Made by a program: the position numbers and the translations under genes
Virus record (IMG/VR): IMGVR_UViG_3300037321_000128
Span: 1 to 38,213 of that record
Source: a virus
Strand: one strand, 5' to 3'
Length of the DNA stretch: 38,213 nt
Notes under the pieces: model-generated
Told to the model about the DNA's origin: nothing
Seen by the model: the letters and a program-made list of their open reading frames with translations, nothing else
The model's database searches: none
In this document: positions 30,063 through 38,213 of the stretch, piece after piece
Position numbering within the stretch: position 1 is the first letter of the stretch
Layout: every line of letters starts with the position of its first letter

Positions 30063-30715
30063 GGTTTTAAAAGGAGGTAGGAGGCGATGCCGAGGAGGAT
30101 GGTGAGGGTGCCTGTCGAGAGGGCGAGTAGGAGTCGGTGGCGGGTGAGGCGGTCGATAGATTGCTTGGAGGTGGCTTTGAGCGTGAGGAGATCGTCACGG
30201 GCGGCGTTGCCCTGCTCCGCCTGTGCGCGGAGGGTTTTGTTTTCGGAACGGATCGAATCGGTCGCGGACTTGTTGACGGCGGCGGATGCCTTGAGCGTGG
30301 ATACTTCGGAGGCGAGCGACTTGACGGATTCCCGCAAGCCATCGGTTTCTGTTTGGGATTCGGCAAGGGCGGACTGCGTGGCTATCAATTCGTTGCCGAG
30401 CTGGACTGCGAACCGCTCCGCTTCCTCCCATGCTTGTTTCAAAAGCTCCTGCCCCTCGGTGAGGATGTGGGCGCGTTCCATGGCCGCTCTGAGTTGCACG
30501 GAGGTATCCACTGCCTTGTTGTTCGCCTCACGTGCTTTCCTGTTGGCCTCAATAACCCGCTCGGTGCCGTCTGATACAGCGCGGGCGGACGATTCAACTG
30601 GCGCGGTGTCCACTGCGGAAACAACCGTCTCCGGCGCGATGATCGCACGCGGCGGGACTTTATCCGCGCAGGAGGCGAGGAGGACGGTCAGTAGGATGGT
30701 GAGGAGGGGTTTCAT
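30059..30715 (-). CDS. Predicted unimolecular spanin (218 aa)
   Basis: ATG 30715. The N-terminus is a lipoprotein signal MKPLLTILLTVLLASC with Cys16 in the lipobox LASC and Ala at +2, which favours the outer membrane. A long helical coiled-coil domain covers about residues 40-190. The C-terminus is a transmembrane helix (LLLALSTGTLTILLGIASYLLL, about 194-215). An outer-membrane lipid anchor plus an inner-membrane C-terminal anchor is the u-spanin architecture known from phage T1 gp11, though this one is longer. It leads the lysis block ahead of the holin-like and endolysin genes. Confidence 0.75.
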   Translation of the reverse strand: MKPLLTILLTVLLASCADKVPPRAIIAPETVVSAVDTAPVESSARAVSDGTERVIEANRKAREANNKAVDTSVQLRAAMERAHILTEGQELLKQAWEEAERFAVQLGNELIATQSALAESQTETDGLRESVKSLASEVSTLKASAAVNKSATDSIRSENKTLRAQAEQGNAARDDLLTLKATSKQSIDRLTRHRLLLALSTGTLTILLGIASYLLLKP

Positions 30716-30773
30716 GGTTGTGAGGATATGGCTACGGTCGTTTCATCCAAATCTACAGTCCGCAAAGCAAGCG

Positions 30774-30801
30774 ATAGGCTCACCGGAGTCCGGTAGCCTA
30801 T
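30774..30801. terminator. Hairpin between the LRR gene and the lysis block
   Basis: ATAGGCT...AGCCTAT closes an inner ACCGG...CCGGT stem with a three-base loop and one bulge. No T run follows. It could separate the tail and lysis transcripts or act as an RNA processing site. The rest of 30716-30843 holds nothing else I can support. Confidence 0.5.
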
Positions 30802-30843
30802 GTATATTGACGCAGATGAGTTCTGGATGAGTTTCATTGAGAT

Positions 30844-31413
30844 TTACAGATCCTTGATAACGGTGATCCCGGTTTTGCCTCCGATGGTTAGTCCAGAACC
30901 GGCCGTCCAAGTGCCGTCGCTGGCTAGGGCGTGAATGGTGGTAATGTCGGTGCCGAGCAAACACTCTGTCCCTCCGTTTACTACGGTTAGGGTTGTGCGG
31001 ATGTTGGCGGAAGTAAGTCCGAAGCACTCGAAGAATGCGAAGTTGCCGATGGTCGCGACTGAGTTCGGAATCGTGAGGTTGCCGGTGAAGCCTAAGCAGT
31101 CTGTGAATGCGCCGCTGCCGATGATCGTGACCGAGTCCGGGATGGTGAGCGAGCCGGTGAAGCCGGAGCATTCGGAGAATGCGGTGTCTCCAATACTCGT
31201 AACCCCTTGACCGATATGCAAAGCCTTCAAGGTGTATTGCGCATTTTGCCAATCGTCTGGGATCACTGTAAGGGCATACGCCTTTAGGTTGTCCGAAGCA
31301 TCTGCGATGAGAGTGAGGGATATACCACCTCCTGAATCCCCTATCTGAAGTGGATTCCCCGCACTATCAAACGCGACGAATTTATCTCCTACATTTCCTA
31401 TTTTGATTGCCAT
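30844..31413 (-). CDS. BspA-type leucine-rich repeat protein in the tail region (189 aa)
   Basis: ATG 31413. Residues 65-150 contain three or so 23-residue repeats of the BspA (LRR_5) type: ...LTIPDSVTIIGSGAFTDC, LTIPNSVATIGNFAFFEC. The N-terminus resembles that of other small phage appendage proteins (IKIGNVGDKFVAFDSAGNP). BspA repeats usually bind surface polymers or proteins, so a receptor-contact role is likely, given the neighbouring fibre genes. Confidence 0.75.
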   Translation of the reverse strand: MAIKIGNVGDKFVAFDSAGNPLQIGDSGGGISLTLIADASDNLKAYALTVIPDDWQNAQYTLKALHIGQGVTSIGDTAFSECSGFTGSLTIPDSVTIIGSGAFTDCLGFTGNLTIPNSVATIGNFAFFECFGLTSANIRTTLTVVNGGTECLLGTDITTIHALASDGTWTAGSGLTIGGKTGITVIKDL

Positions 31414-31432
31414 AATTTTGTTGTTTGAGTGG

Positions 31433-32041
31433 TTAAGCTGTGAGGAATTGAACGGTTCCGCCGTCCTCGATTTCTATGAATGCTCCATCCTCGATTTCGA
31501 TAAATCCGAAGACTTTCCAGTTCTCGGCAGCACGGACTTCGGCAGTGTCCCCGGCGCGGATGGTGGTAAAGGGGTTTGTTACGGAGGTCAGCAGTGGCAG
31601 CTCCCGTCCGGGCAGCACGCCGTCGCCTTTGAGCAGTGCTCCGGTTGGTGAAACTATCAGCTCATCCAGCGCGGGGATCTGAGGGATGACCGCATCCCAC
31701 TCCTCCTGAGTTTTACGGAGGAGAGCGATACCGTTCACCACGAAGTTCCCGCTCTCATCCACGATGCCGAGCAGTCCGGATGCTCCTGCTGCGAGGGCGA
31801 TGGCAACCTGGAGGGTAGGGGTGGTGGCTCCGGTTAGGACAAGCTGGATGGTGCCGGAGGGAGCGATTTCGCGGAATTCCCCCGGCGCGGTGAGTGGCGA
31901 GCCGGAGAATGCGGCCGGGACGCCGTTGATGATGTAGTTGATGGCGAGCGATCCTCCGCCGAAGCTCCCGGAAAAGGCGAATGCGTATTCTCTGCCGGGG
32001 AAGGTCTTGAGGGTGGTGGTGCCGTTTGCGGTGAGGGTCAT
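31433..32041 (-). CDS. Tail appendage protein (202 aa)
   Basis: ATG 32041 overlaps the glycosyltransferase stop by ATGA. It is beta-rich and Gly/Thr-rich, with an Ala-rich middle. Its C-terminus holds a short duplication, FIEIEDGAFIEIEDGG. It probably belongs with the fibre proteins. No enzymatic motif is seen. Confidence 0.6.
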   Translation of the reverse strand: MTLTANGTTTLKTFPGREYAFAFSGSFGGGSLAINYIINGVPAAFSGSPLTAPGEFREIAPSGTIQLVLTGATTPTLQVAIALAAGASGLLGIVDESGNFVVNGIALLRKTQEEWDAVIPQIPALDELIVSPTGALLKGDGVLPGRELPLLTSVTNPFTTIRAGDTAEVRAAENWKVFGFIEIEDGAFIEIEDGGTVQFLTA

Positions 32042-32667
32042 AGGAGTGAGTGGGCGCGGGCTGGTTCGTTCCTGCCGGAGCGGGTGGAGGTGTGGGATTG
32101 GAGGGTGGAAAAGAGGTGGTTGCGCGTGGCGAGGAGGTCGAGGCCTACGCTGCGGAGGGATTGCGCAAGCGTGAATTCCCCGTGGATTGCCGCGCCGGTG
32201 CCGCGTGGGCCGAGCTGGTTACTGGCGAGGAAAATGTAGGCGTTCAGCAGGAAGTCGGTGCCTTTGAGAACGGGGAGGTTGTAAACGACGGCGTGAGTTC
32301 CCAGGAACCCCCCTGTGACCTTGGCGAGATTGGGATCGGGCGTTTCCTCATGGCCGTAGATGTCCCCGCCGAGGAGGATGGCTCCGCATTCGACGGGGAT
32401 GTGGCGGAGGTGCCAGGGATTGGTATCGCAAATCGGGTCGGCGTCGTCTTCCAGGACGAGGAGCGGCTGGGTCCAGTCCCCGTGGTGGCGGATGGCGTGG
32501 AACTGGGAGAGGGACGCCCCGCGTATGGAGCGGTTGCGGGGGTCCGTCTCCCATAGCGGCTGGATGGCATCCATGACGATGGTCTCGTCGGGCGCAAGCG
32601 CGACGAGGGAGGCGACGTTGGCTTCTCGCTCGGTGTCCTGTGGGCGGTGGATGATGACGGTTTTCAT
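32038..32667 (-). CDS. Family 25-type glycosyltransferase (209 aa)
   Basis: ATG 32667. The core matches the LPS glycosyltransferase family 25 pattern: an N-terminal strand TVIIHRPQDTERE, an LSQFHAIRHHG segment, and the metal-binding VLEDDADP (about residues 71-78). GGFLGTHAVVYN follows. It lies between the collagen-like fibre and other tail proteins. It could glycosylate the fibre or modify host surface sugar to block further infection. Confidence 0.75.
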   Translation of the reverse strand: MKTVIIHRPQDTEREANVASLVALAPDETIVMDAIQPLWETDPRNRSIRGASLSQFHAIRHHGDWTQPLLVLEDDADPICDTNPWHLRHIPVECGAILLGGDIYGHEETPDPNLAKVTGGFLGTHAVVYNLPVLKGTDFLLNAYIFLASNQLGPRGTGAAIHGEFTLAQSLRSVGLDLLATRNHLFSTLQSHTSTRSGRNEPARAHSLL

Positions 32668-32681
32668 GGCGGCGCTCAGTA

Positions 32682-33497
32682 TTAGTAGAAGTCGTTGTAT
32701 CCCGGCTCGCCCTGCGGACCCATGGGACCTTCCGGGCCGATGGGGCCGATGGGGCCTTCCGGGCCTTCCGGGCCTTCCGGGCCGATGGGGCCTTGGGGAC
32801 CTGGTCCACCCATGAATCCGGCGACGCCCTGTTCGCCTTGAGGCCCGACGATGGAGAATCCCATATCCCCCTTGATCCCTTGGAGTCCCTGGACACCCTG
32901 CTCCCCAGCGGGGCCGATGGCTCCCTGGATGCCCTGGATTCCCTGCGGCCCGATGAGTGCGACGATTGCGGCAATGCGGGTAGCGAGGTCGAGCATGGTG
33001 ATGGTCTCCATGGCTCCGGTATCGGCGCGGAAGTAGAGGAGTGAGTCCTTGCGGAGGTGGGGGGAATCCAGCTCGGTGGGGTGGGCGTCCGGCTCGGAAA
33101 GGGGAAAGGTGAGGGCGCGTGCGAAGGGGTTTCCCCCGCCGGCGTCGCGATCCTGGAGCGCCATGATGATGCGGTCGAGGGCGGCTTCCAGGTCTTTGGC
33201 GGGAAGCGGGGAGTTGGGGATGAGCGAAAGGGTTTGGGCCGCCGGCGTGTAGCGGGAAATGGCCAGGCGCGAGGTGGCGGGGACGGCCAGGGTGGTGGTG
33301 ATTTCCCGGGTGGACGGGGTGGGACTGGCGATTGCGAAGTCCACTCCGAGGATGAGCGGTGCGGTGGAGCCGTCCAGGTCGGTGCGGGTCAGATACAGCC
33401 ATGCCGCATCATCAAACCGGAAGGGGACGGGATACGCAACAACGGTTGAGGCGTTGCCGGTGTATTCGATTCGGTTGACGGCGGATTCAAGTGACAC
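32682..33497 (-). CDS. Tail fibre with T7 gp17-like N-terminus and collagen-like stalk (271 aa)
   Basis: GTG 33497. Residues 1-130 resemble the virion-binding domain of T7 fibres ([20 protein letters not shown], then a VDFAI strand and [10 protein letters not shown]). The C-terminal 90 residues are Gly-x-y repeats ([21 protein letters not shown]) encoded by 9-base repeats around 32716-32800, ending in YNDFY with no receptor-binding head. The head may be supplied by the following genes. The 15-mer motif lies 36-50 bases upstream. Confidence 0.82.
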   Translation of the reverse strand: MSLESAVNRIEYTGNASTVVAYPVPFRFDDAAWLYLTRTDLDGSTAPLILGVDFAIASPTPSTREITTTLAVPATSRLAISRYTPAAQTLSLIPNSPLPAKDLEAALDRIIMALQDRDAGGGNPFARALTFPLSEPDAHPTELDSPHLRKDSLLYFRADTGAMETITMLDLATRIAAIVALIGPQGIQGIQGAIGPAGEQGVQGLQGIKGDMGFSIVGPQGEQGVAGFMGGPGPQGPIGPEGPEGPEGPIGPIGPEGPMGPQGEPGYNDFY

Positions 33498-33532
33498 GCC
33501 GCGATGGTGGCGTGGTTTTCCCGGGCGGCGGG

Positions 33533-33547
33533 TTTAAGGGGTGGCAA
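33533..33547 (-). promoter_or_regulatory. Late-region 15-mer motif, copy before the tail fibre gene
   Basis: Minus-strand TTGCCACCCCTTAAA, with extended identity (CCCTTGCCACCCCTTAAACCC) to the copy at 14588. It follows the giant gene stop by about ten bases and precedes the fibre start, as a promoter would. Confidence 0.55.
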
Positions 33548-33554
33548 GGGGGGC

Positions 33555-36500
33555 TTACTCGGTGAGGCCGATGTCTTTAATTCTGTCCTGGAAGGATTGG
33601 CGGCGGTTCTCGGGCAGGGATTCGAGGATGCGGGCGATTGCCTTCTCGCGGGATGCAAGGGACATGGTGGAGAGGCTGCGTTCTTCCGGTGTCATGCTGG
33701 CCTTGCGGACGCGGGGGAGCACGCGGGCGCGGGTTTCCTTGTCGAGGGCTTTGAGGCGGGCGTCGCGCTTGTCCGGGGAGAGCTTGGCGAGGGCTTCGGC
33801 GAGGCTGTCGAGTTCGGCGGTGCGGTCGGTGGATTTCTCGCGGGTGGCGGCCTTTTCCTCGCGGATGATGCGGCGTTGGACTTCCTCTTCTGATTCATCA
33901 AACATTACATCTCCGATGTTTCCTGCCAATCCAGTGGCATCTCTTACGATCCGCATAAACGCTGGAATGATGGCAAGATTTGGGTTGAATGCACCGCCAA
34001 CCTGGGCGGCTGCGGCTGCGGCGCGGTGTGCATCCCGGATAGTCAGTTCGTCCCCATCGAGTAGTCCTGATACGGTTCTGATTGTAGTGGCCATCGATTT
34101 ATCCAGTGGGTTCGCTGAATTTACAAAGCCTCCGGTGCCTACGGTGGATTGGATGGTGGTTTCAATGATGCCGCCGATGAGTCCGAAACCGGATATGGGC
34201 CCGGCGATGGCTCCAGCCAAGAGGTCACGGATTGTCCATTCTTCCGGATCGTCATCGTCATGAAGAACGGCGCGGGCGATGATTGTTAAAACCGATCCTG
34301 TGATGCCGTAAAGATACCATGCAACAAACAAGCGGCGTCCGGCTTCTTTCCAAGACATCTTCCCACGGCTGGCAAGTGCCACCGCGTTTGCTGAGATGGC
34401 CAGCTTTTGGCGAGGATCCGAGCGGAAGATTTTCAAAAGTCCGCCCGCTCCGGTGGCGGTGATTTCGTTGAGGGATTTGTCTTGGGTGGTGGCGGGCTGC
34501 GCGGTGTTGGTAATGACATGATCCATGAAGTCCAACCCTGCTTGGTGGGCTTGGGAATCGCTTAGTCCGGAGGCGATGGCGCGGTCATACTGATACTTGT
34601 AGGCTGCTGCTCCCGTGAGAGTGGTGAATACAGCGTCCCCCCATGCGATGGGCATTCTTCCTTGGTTGATCCGGTACATGGATTCCGCGTTGAACCATTT
34701 GACTATCTCGCTAGTGCTGACTTTTGACCCCGGGAAGCTAGCGGCGTGGGCTGCGGAAAGGAGCCGCTTGTCTTCTGGCGAGATGCCTTCCTCAATACGT
34801 TGCTGCACGGATTCGCTTTCCCAGACAAGTTTGAGGATTTTGGGATCGGCGACGGCTTTGGCGGTGGCCTTAATGCCTGGTCCAAGGGGGATTTCAATGA
34901 GGTGGTTGAACCCTGCTGAGACTTGTTTTAAAACAGACCCGGCGTTGAAGGCAAGGCCGATGGCGGACTGTGATGCAAGGACGTTCTGGGTGGTTTCTGC
35001 CAAGAATTGGGCTTTGAGTGCGCGAACCCGGCCATCGATTTCCAGAACGTCCAGCAATGTGGAAAAGTCGTTGGCGGCTTTGATTCCGTAATTCCCCTCG
35101 ATTGTGCGGCGTACGTCCGGGCTGCGGAATACTTGCCGCATGTCGCGCATGAGTTCTCCATAGGCGATGAAATACTCGGTGGTTTCCATGGAAGTCCAGT
35201 AGTTGAGCAGGGCGTTGGACTGCTTAGGGCGTGCCATGTGGTGCGTCCGGGCTTTGGTGAAGCCTGTGGACATGGCGTTGACGGCGGGGGCGTCGCCTTC
35301 CGGGGAGACGTTGCTGTTTGAGTTCATGGACTCGAACATGCCGGGGGCGTAGTTGCGTATGCGTGGCATGTCCAAGCCGTAGATAGCTTGGTGGACCGGG
35401 TTTAGCCTGCCCCATTGGGCATCGTATTCGGTGCGGAGGTGGATTCCGAAGGTGGTGGCGCGCGGGTCTATTTTTTTGCGGATCTTTTCCAGCACGCTGG
35501 CAGTGAATCCGTAGCGGTCGAGGGCGGGTAGGTATTGCTCCTGGTCCGCGAGCTGTAGGAAATAAAGGGCTTCCATGTCGCTCATTTCTAGGAAGGCGCG
35601 TGCGCCGCGTGCGGTGAGGCGTTGGAAGCGGATGACGGATTTGGTGAAGGCCTTGGCATCGTTCTGGGCGGTGAGGCGCTGCAGGCGGAAGTCTGCGAGC
35701 GACTGGCGGAGGGATTCCATGGCGATGAGGTCGCCTTCCCATCCGGGTTTGAGGGTGCCGTCGAGGATGCTGGCGGCCTGTTCCTCTGACATTTTGACAG
35801 TTTCCCACTTTGTCCCTTCGGCGATCTCGATGTTCCAATCGTCGCGGCGGGTGGAAACAGCGGCGATGATTCCGTTCAATTTCCTGATAGCCCGCTTTCC
35901 TGTGAGGTTGAAAGCGGTTCTTCCGAATTCCTCAAATCGTTTGCGGGCAAGGATGCGCTGGCGGGTTACATCGCGCTCGGCGGTGCGTAGCCTGGCAAGT
36001 ATGACGGGCATGACGGCGGAGTCCGGGAACAAGTAGTTGGCTACCTGGTGAAAAGAGGACATGCCCAAGAGGGCGGATTGTGCCTTGTCCTTGAATCCAA
36101 TATCCTTAGTGCGTCTTGCCCATTTTGGTTGAGAGACGGGGCCGCCAAGAGAGTCGATGAGTTCCCGGCGCATGGAGGCGGTTTCCTGCCGCTTGTATTG
36201 GTCGAGGATCTGGCGGGCGGTGCGTCCGCGCGTGTAGATGCTGAGGAGTTCCTTGTGTGCCTGGGCGATTTCGGATGCTGTGCCGTTGGTTAGGGCTGCG
36301 AAGGTGTTGAGTAGGTCAACTTGCTCTTGGTGTTTGGTAAGCGCCGCCTCCCAAGCGGTCACGGCTTCCTGGTCGGTGGGGTCGGGGTATTGGGCTTCTA
36401 CTGCATCGTAGGCGGCTTGGGCGGCGATGAGTGCGGCGGAGGCTTCGTTGGGAGTGAGGTGGATGAGTGGGATGACGGCGTTGACCAGGCGCTGGGTTTC

Positions 36501-38213
36501 CGGGGTGAGTCGCCCTCTGATCTGGCGATTCTGGCGGAGATCGGGCGCGGCGAGGTCGAGGAGTTTCTCGAAAGCTTGGAGGTATTGGGTTTTCAGGACG
36601 GTTTCGAGGGCGGCGTCGGCGTCGGCGATCAGGCGGAGGAGGGCTTTGATGCGGCCTTTCTCGGTTTCCTTGGAGGTGATGTCGGTGAAGTCGATGGAGA
36701 CGCGGCCACGGGCTTCGATGGGCAGGGAGGAAACGATGGCCTTGGCCTCGGCAATGGCGTCCTGGATGCGCCGGCGTTCGGCTCCGATCTCGTCGGTGGG
36801 CTTGCGGGAGAAGACTCCGATGCCGTTCTCCATGTCCTCAAGCTGCTGGGTGAGGCCTGCGAGGCGGTTGCGGACGCGCTCGTAGAACTGGGCGCGTTCG
36901 ATCGGTGCGGCGGTGAGGCGCTGGGCGATGGCTTTCTCCAGGCGGTTGATGCCTTGGGGGGAGAGGGAGAAAGAGGCGGCATCCTCTTGGACGCGGGAGA
37001 CCTTGAACGCTTCATCCGCTCCAAAGAAGACGGGTGAGGGTTTGAAACTCCCTTGGGACAAAGCGCTCCAGTAGGTCATGCCGGTGGCGGTTCTGGGGAA
37101 TTCGATCACGGCTTCCAATAGCATTCCCAAATCATTCAGTGGCTTGAGCCGGTCAACCAAGTCGGTTGCTTTGCTGTGGTGGTCTTGCTGGCCGTGGACA
37201 ACCAGGTAGATTCCGCCTTGGTCGCGCGCGCCCATGACCATTGCCGCGTAATCGGCTGAAAGGAAGTCCTCTGTGGTGCCTTGGAGGGATTTGACGACCT
37301 GCATTTTTGCGTTGAGGAAGAAGCCGATGAGGAGGTCGGGATTCTTTTTTGCCTCCTCCATGCCTTGGGCGATGGCGACAATCTTTTCAGGGGCGGAGGC
37401 ATCTTGCCGGATCTCTGTTCCTGGGTGCGGCCATGCAAAGGGATCGGGTGCGAATGTGTCGAGAGTCTTTCGGGTGGTGGAGCCGAGGCGGTCGATGGTG
37501 GTGAATTCCTGGTGGTTGATTACGATGTGTTGCATCAATGGTGGGCCACCGGCATTCACCATATCTGTGCCGTGCTTGGCTGTGATGCGGATGTCTGCTC
37601 CGGACGGGGTGCTGTCCCCGCTCGGGTGGTTGTGGATCAGGATGTAAGAATCAGCCTCCGCATCCTTGAGGAACTGAACGTGATTGGGAAAACCTTCGTC
37701 CCATGATTTTCCGTCCTCGAAGATAGGTGCAGAGCTGGGGACGCGGGCGGAAACGGCCATCGCATCCACTACCTTCATCGCTTTCTTTCCAGAAAACTTG
37801 ATGGCGAGGAGATAGAATGTCTCGAACCTTGGATTGCGGAGCGCCTGCGCTTTTACGGCGAGGGCTTCGATGTCGGCGACTTGTTCACCGATGAAGTCGA
37901 TCTTGAGATCGGCGTTGAGTTGGTCGGCGAGCCTTTGGCGGATGACTGATAATCCGCTACGTCTTCCAGAATCACTCCCTGGCTGATTCCCTGCTTGATC
38001 GCTTCCAAGGATGGACTGAGAGAAATCGAGGAGGATCTGGCGCTTGTCGTCATAGGAAACACGGGGTTGCTCCAAACGTAGCGCATCCTCACCCATCCTG
38101 TCAATGAGGGCTTGCGTGAAGGCTTCCGGGGTGATGGAGCCGATGGAGAAAGAATCCCTTAGCTTGCCGTCTCCTGCTTGTGGAGTTCCTGGAGTTCCCG
38201 TATTGCTTGCTTC
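33555..38213 (-). CDS. Giant internal virion / polyvalent protein, C-terminal part, entering from the right edge
   Basis: This is the same gene as 1-4045, continued across the circular junction; the frame is open from 38213 to the stop at 33555. Bases 38066-38213 repeat 1-148. A JAB/RadC-type metalloprotease-like domain lies at about residues 1400-1545 of the full protein. Its HNHPSGD motif at 1493-1499 and D1506 give the H-x-H-x10-D JAMM pattern. A long helical region follows. Near the C-terminus are hydrophobic segments at about 2594-2616 and a Gly-rich one at 2631-2663, suited to membrane insertion after ejection. The last 120 residues are charged and helical. In RadC proteins and phage polyvalent proteins this domain is thought to act on host DNA or ubiquitin-like targets; its substrate here is unknown. 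Confidence 0.87.
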   Translation of the reverse strand, partial: EASNTGTPGTPQAGDGKLRDSFSIGSITPEAFTQALIDRMGEDALRLEQPRVSYDDKRQILLDFSQSILGSDQAGNQPGSDSGRRSGLSVIRQRLADQLNADLKIDFIGEQVADIEALAVKAQALRNPRFETFYLLAIKFSGKKAMKVVDAMAVSARVPSSAPIFEDGKSWDEGFPNHVQFLKDAEADSYILIHNHPSGDSTPSGADIRITAKHGTDMVNAGGPPLMQHIVINHQEFTTIDRLGSTTRKTLDTFAPDPFAWPHPGTEIRQDASAPEKIVAIAQGMEEAKKNPDLLIGFFLNAKMQVVKSLQGTTEDFLSADYAAMVMGARDQGGIYLVVHGQQDHHSKATDLVDRLKPLNDLGMLLEAVIEFPRTATGMTYWSALSQGSFKPSPVFFGADEAFKVSRVQEDAASFSLSPQGINRLEKAIAQRLTAAPIERAQFYERVRNRLAGLTQQLEDMENGIGVFSRKPTDEIGAERRRIQDAIAEAKAIVSSLPIEARGRVSIDFTDITSKETEKGRIKALLRLIADADAALETVLKTQYLQAFEKLLDLAAPDLRQNRQIRGRLTPETQRLVNAVIPLIHLTPNEASAALIAAQAAYDAVEAQYPDPTDQEAVTAWEAALTKHQEQVDLLNTFAALTNGTASEIAQAHKELLSIYTRGRTARQILDQYKRQETASMRRELIDSLGGPVSQPKWARRTKDIGFKDKAQSALLGMSSFHQVANYLFPDSAVMPVILARLRTAERDVTRQRILARKRFEEFGRTAFNLTGKRAIRKLNGIIAAVSTRRDDWNIEIAEGTKWETVKMSEEQAASILDGTLKPGWEGDLIAMESLRQSLADFRLQRLTAQNDAKAFTKSVIRFQRLTARGARAFLEMSDMEALYFLQLADQEQYLPALDRYGFTASVLEKIRKKIDPRATTFGIHLRTEYDAQWGRLNPVHQAIYGLDMPRIRNYAPGMFESMNSNSNVSPEGDAPAVNAMSTGFTKARTHHMARPKQSNALLNYWTSMETTEYFIAYGELMRDMRQVFRSPDVRRTIEGNYGIKAANDFSTLLDVLEIDGRVRALKAQFLAETTQNVLASQSAIGLAFNAGSVLKQVSAGFNHLIEIPLGPGIKATAKAVADPKILKLVWESESVQQRIEEGISPEDKRLLSAAHAASFPGSKVSTSEIVKWFNAESMYRINQGRMPIAWGDAVFTTLTGAAAYKYQYDRAIASGLSDSQAHQAGLDFMDHVITNTAQPATTQDKSLNEITATGAGGLLKIFRSDPRQKLAISANAVALASRGKMSWKEAGRRLFVAWYLYGITGSVLTIIARAVLHDDDDPEEWTIRDLLAGAIAGPISGFGLIGGIIETTIQSTVGTGGFVNSANPLDKSMATTIRTVSGLLDGDELTIRDAHRAAAAAAQVGGAFNPNLAIIPAFMRIVRDATGLAGNIGDVMFDESEEEVQRRIIREEKAATREKSTDRTAELDSLAEALAKLSPDKRDARLKALDKETRARVLPRVRKASMTPEERSLSTMSLASREKAIARILESLPENRRQSFQDRIKDIGLTE
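38066..38213. repeat. Right copy of the terminal direct repeat
   Basis: Matches bases 1-148 except for G at 38192 against C at 127. Closing the circle here restores one continuous giant gene. Confidence 0.93.

Noticed and set aside
30087-30830. Plus-strand open frame of 247 codons opposite the spanin-like gene
   Set aside because: The minus-strand product has a clear lipobox, coiled coil and membrane helix; the plus frame is Ser/Arg/Ala-rich antisense sequence.
30844-31413. Diversity-generating retroelement target in the LRR protein
   Set aside because: No reverse transcriptase gene or template repeat is found in the window.

Overview
The window is a circular, temperate, T7-like (podovirus-type) phage genome of about 38,065 bp, cut open inside its largest gene. 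The first 148 bases return at the right end with one mismatch. A reading frame that leaves the left edge re-enters at the right edge in the same frame, giving one gene of about 2,851 codons. Almost every gene lies on the minus strand, so the map reads from high to low coordinates. Starts are usually preceded by A/C-rich sequence such as AAAACC-ATG rather than a Shine-Dalgarno motif. GC content is high. The host is not identifiable with certainty; the replication protein, the integrase style and the weak Shine-Dalgarno use would suit Verrucomicrobiota or a related phylum, but this is inference.

Layout in order of leftward transcription: a lysogeny switch at about 26.2-26.8 kb (plus-strand HTH repressor facing a 49-aa gene) with a tyrosine integrase and an attP made of a tRNA 3' end (27.1-28.4 kb); an early operon (26.3-23.9 kb) with an excisionase-like protein, a RusA-type resolvase and small proteins; a complete integron (23.9-19.3 kb); a replication protein carrying two palindromic iterons inside its gene; terS and terL; a second attI-like site with one cassette (14.9-15.3 kb); then portal, a scaffold, capsid, tail adaptor, nozzle, and gp13/gp14/gp15/gp16-like internal virion proteins in T7 order (14.5 kb to 1, wrapping to 38.1-33.5 kb). 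The tail fibre and appendage genes follow (33.5-30.8 kb), then the lysis genes (30.7-28.5 kb).

The outstanding feature is the integron inside the phage. intI (325 aa, with the extra IntI segment) ends in an ATGA overlap with the next phage gene. Upstream lie attI and nine consecutive cassettes, each with its own attC. In all nine the cassette start and its R'' box are complementary over 7 to 9 bases, as integron recombination predicts. Eight of nine cassettes carry their ORF against the attC direction, and so along the phage early operon. Several of these ORFs begin inside the attC to their right and end inside the one to their left. One 286-bp cassette is present twice, the second copy behind a second attI beside terL. 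This points to a phage that uses an integron as an exchangeable cargo bay in its early operon.

Other points of note are the giant polyvalent internal protein with phosphoribosyltransferase and JAB/RadC-type domains, a 15-base motif repeated upstream of late transcription units, a 9-A frameshift, a tRNA-fMet-like gene beside the scaffold gene, and a predicted one-piece spanin.
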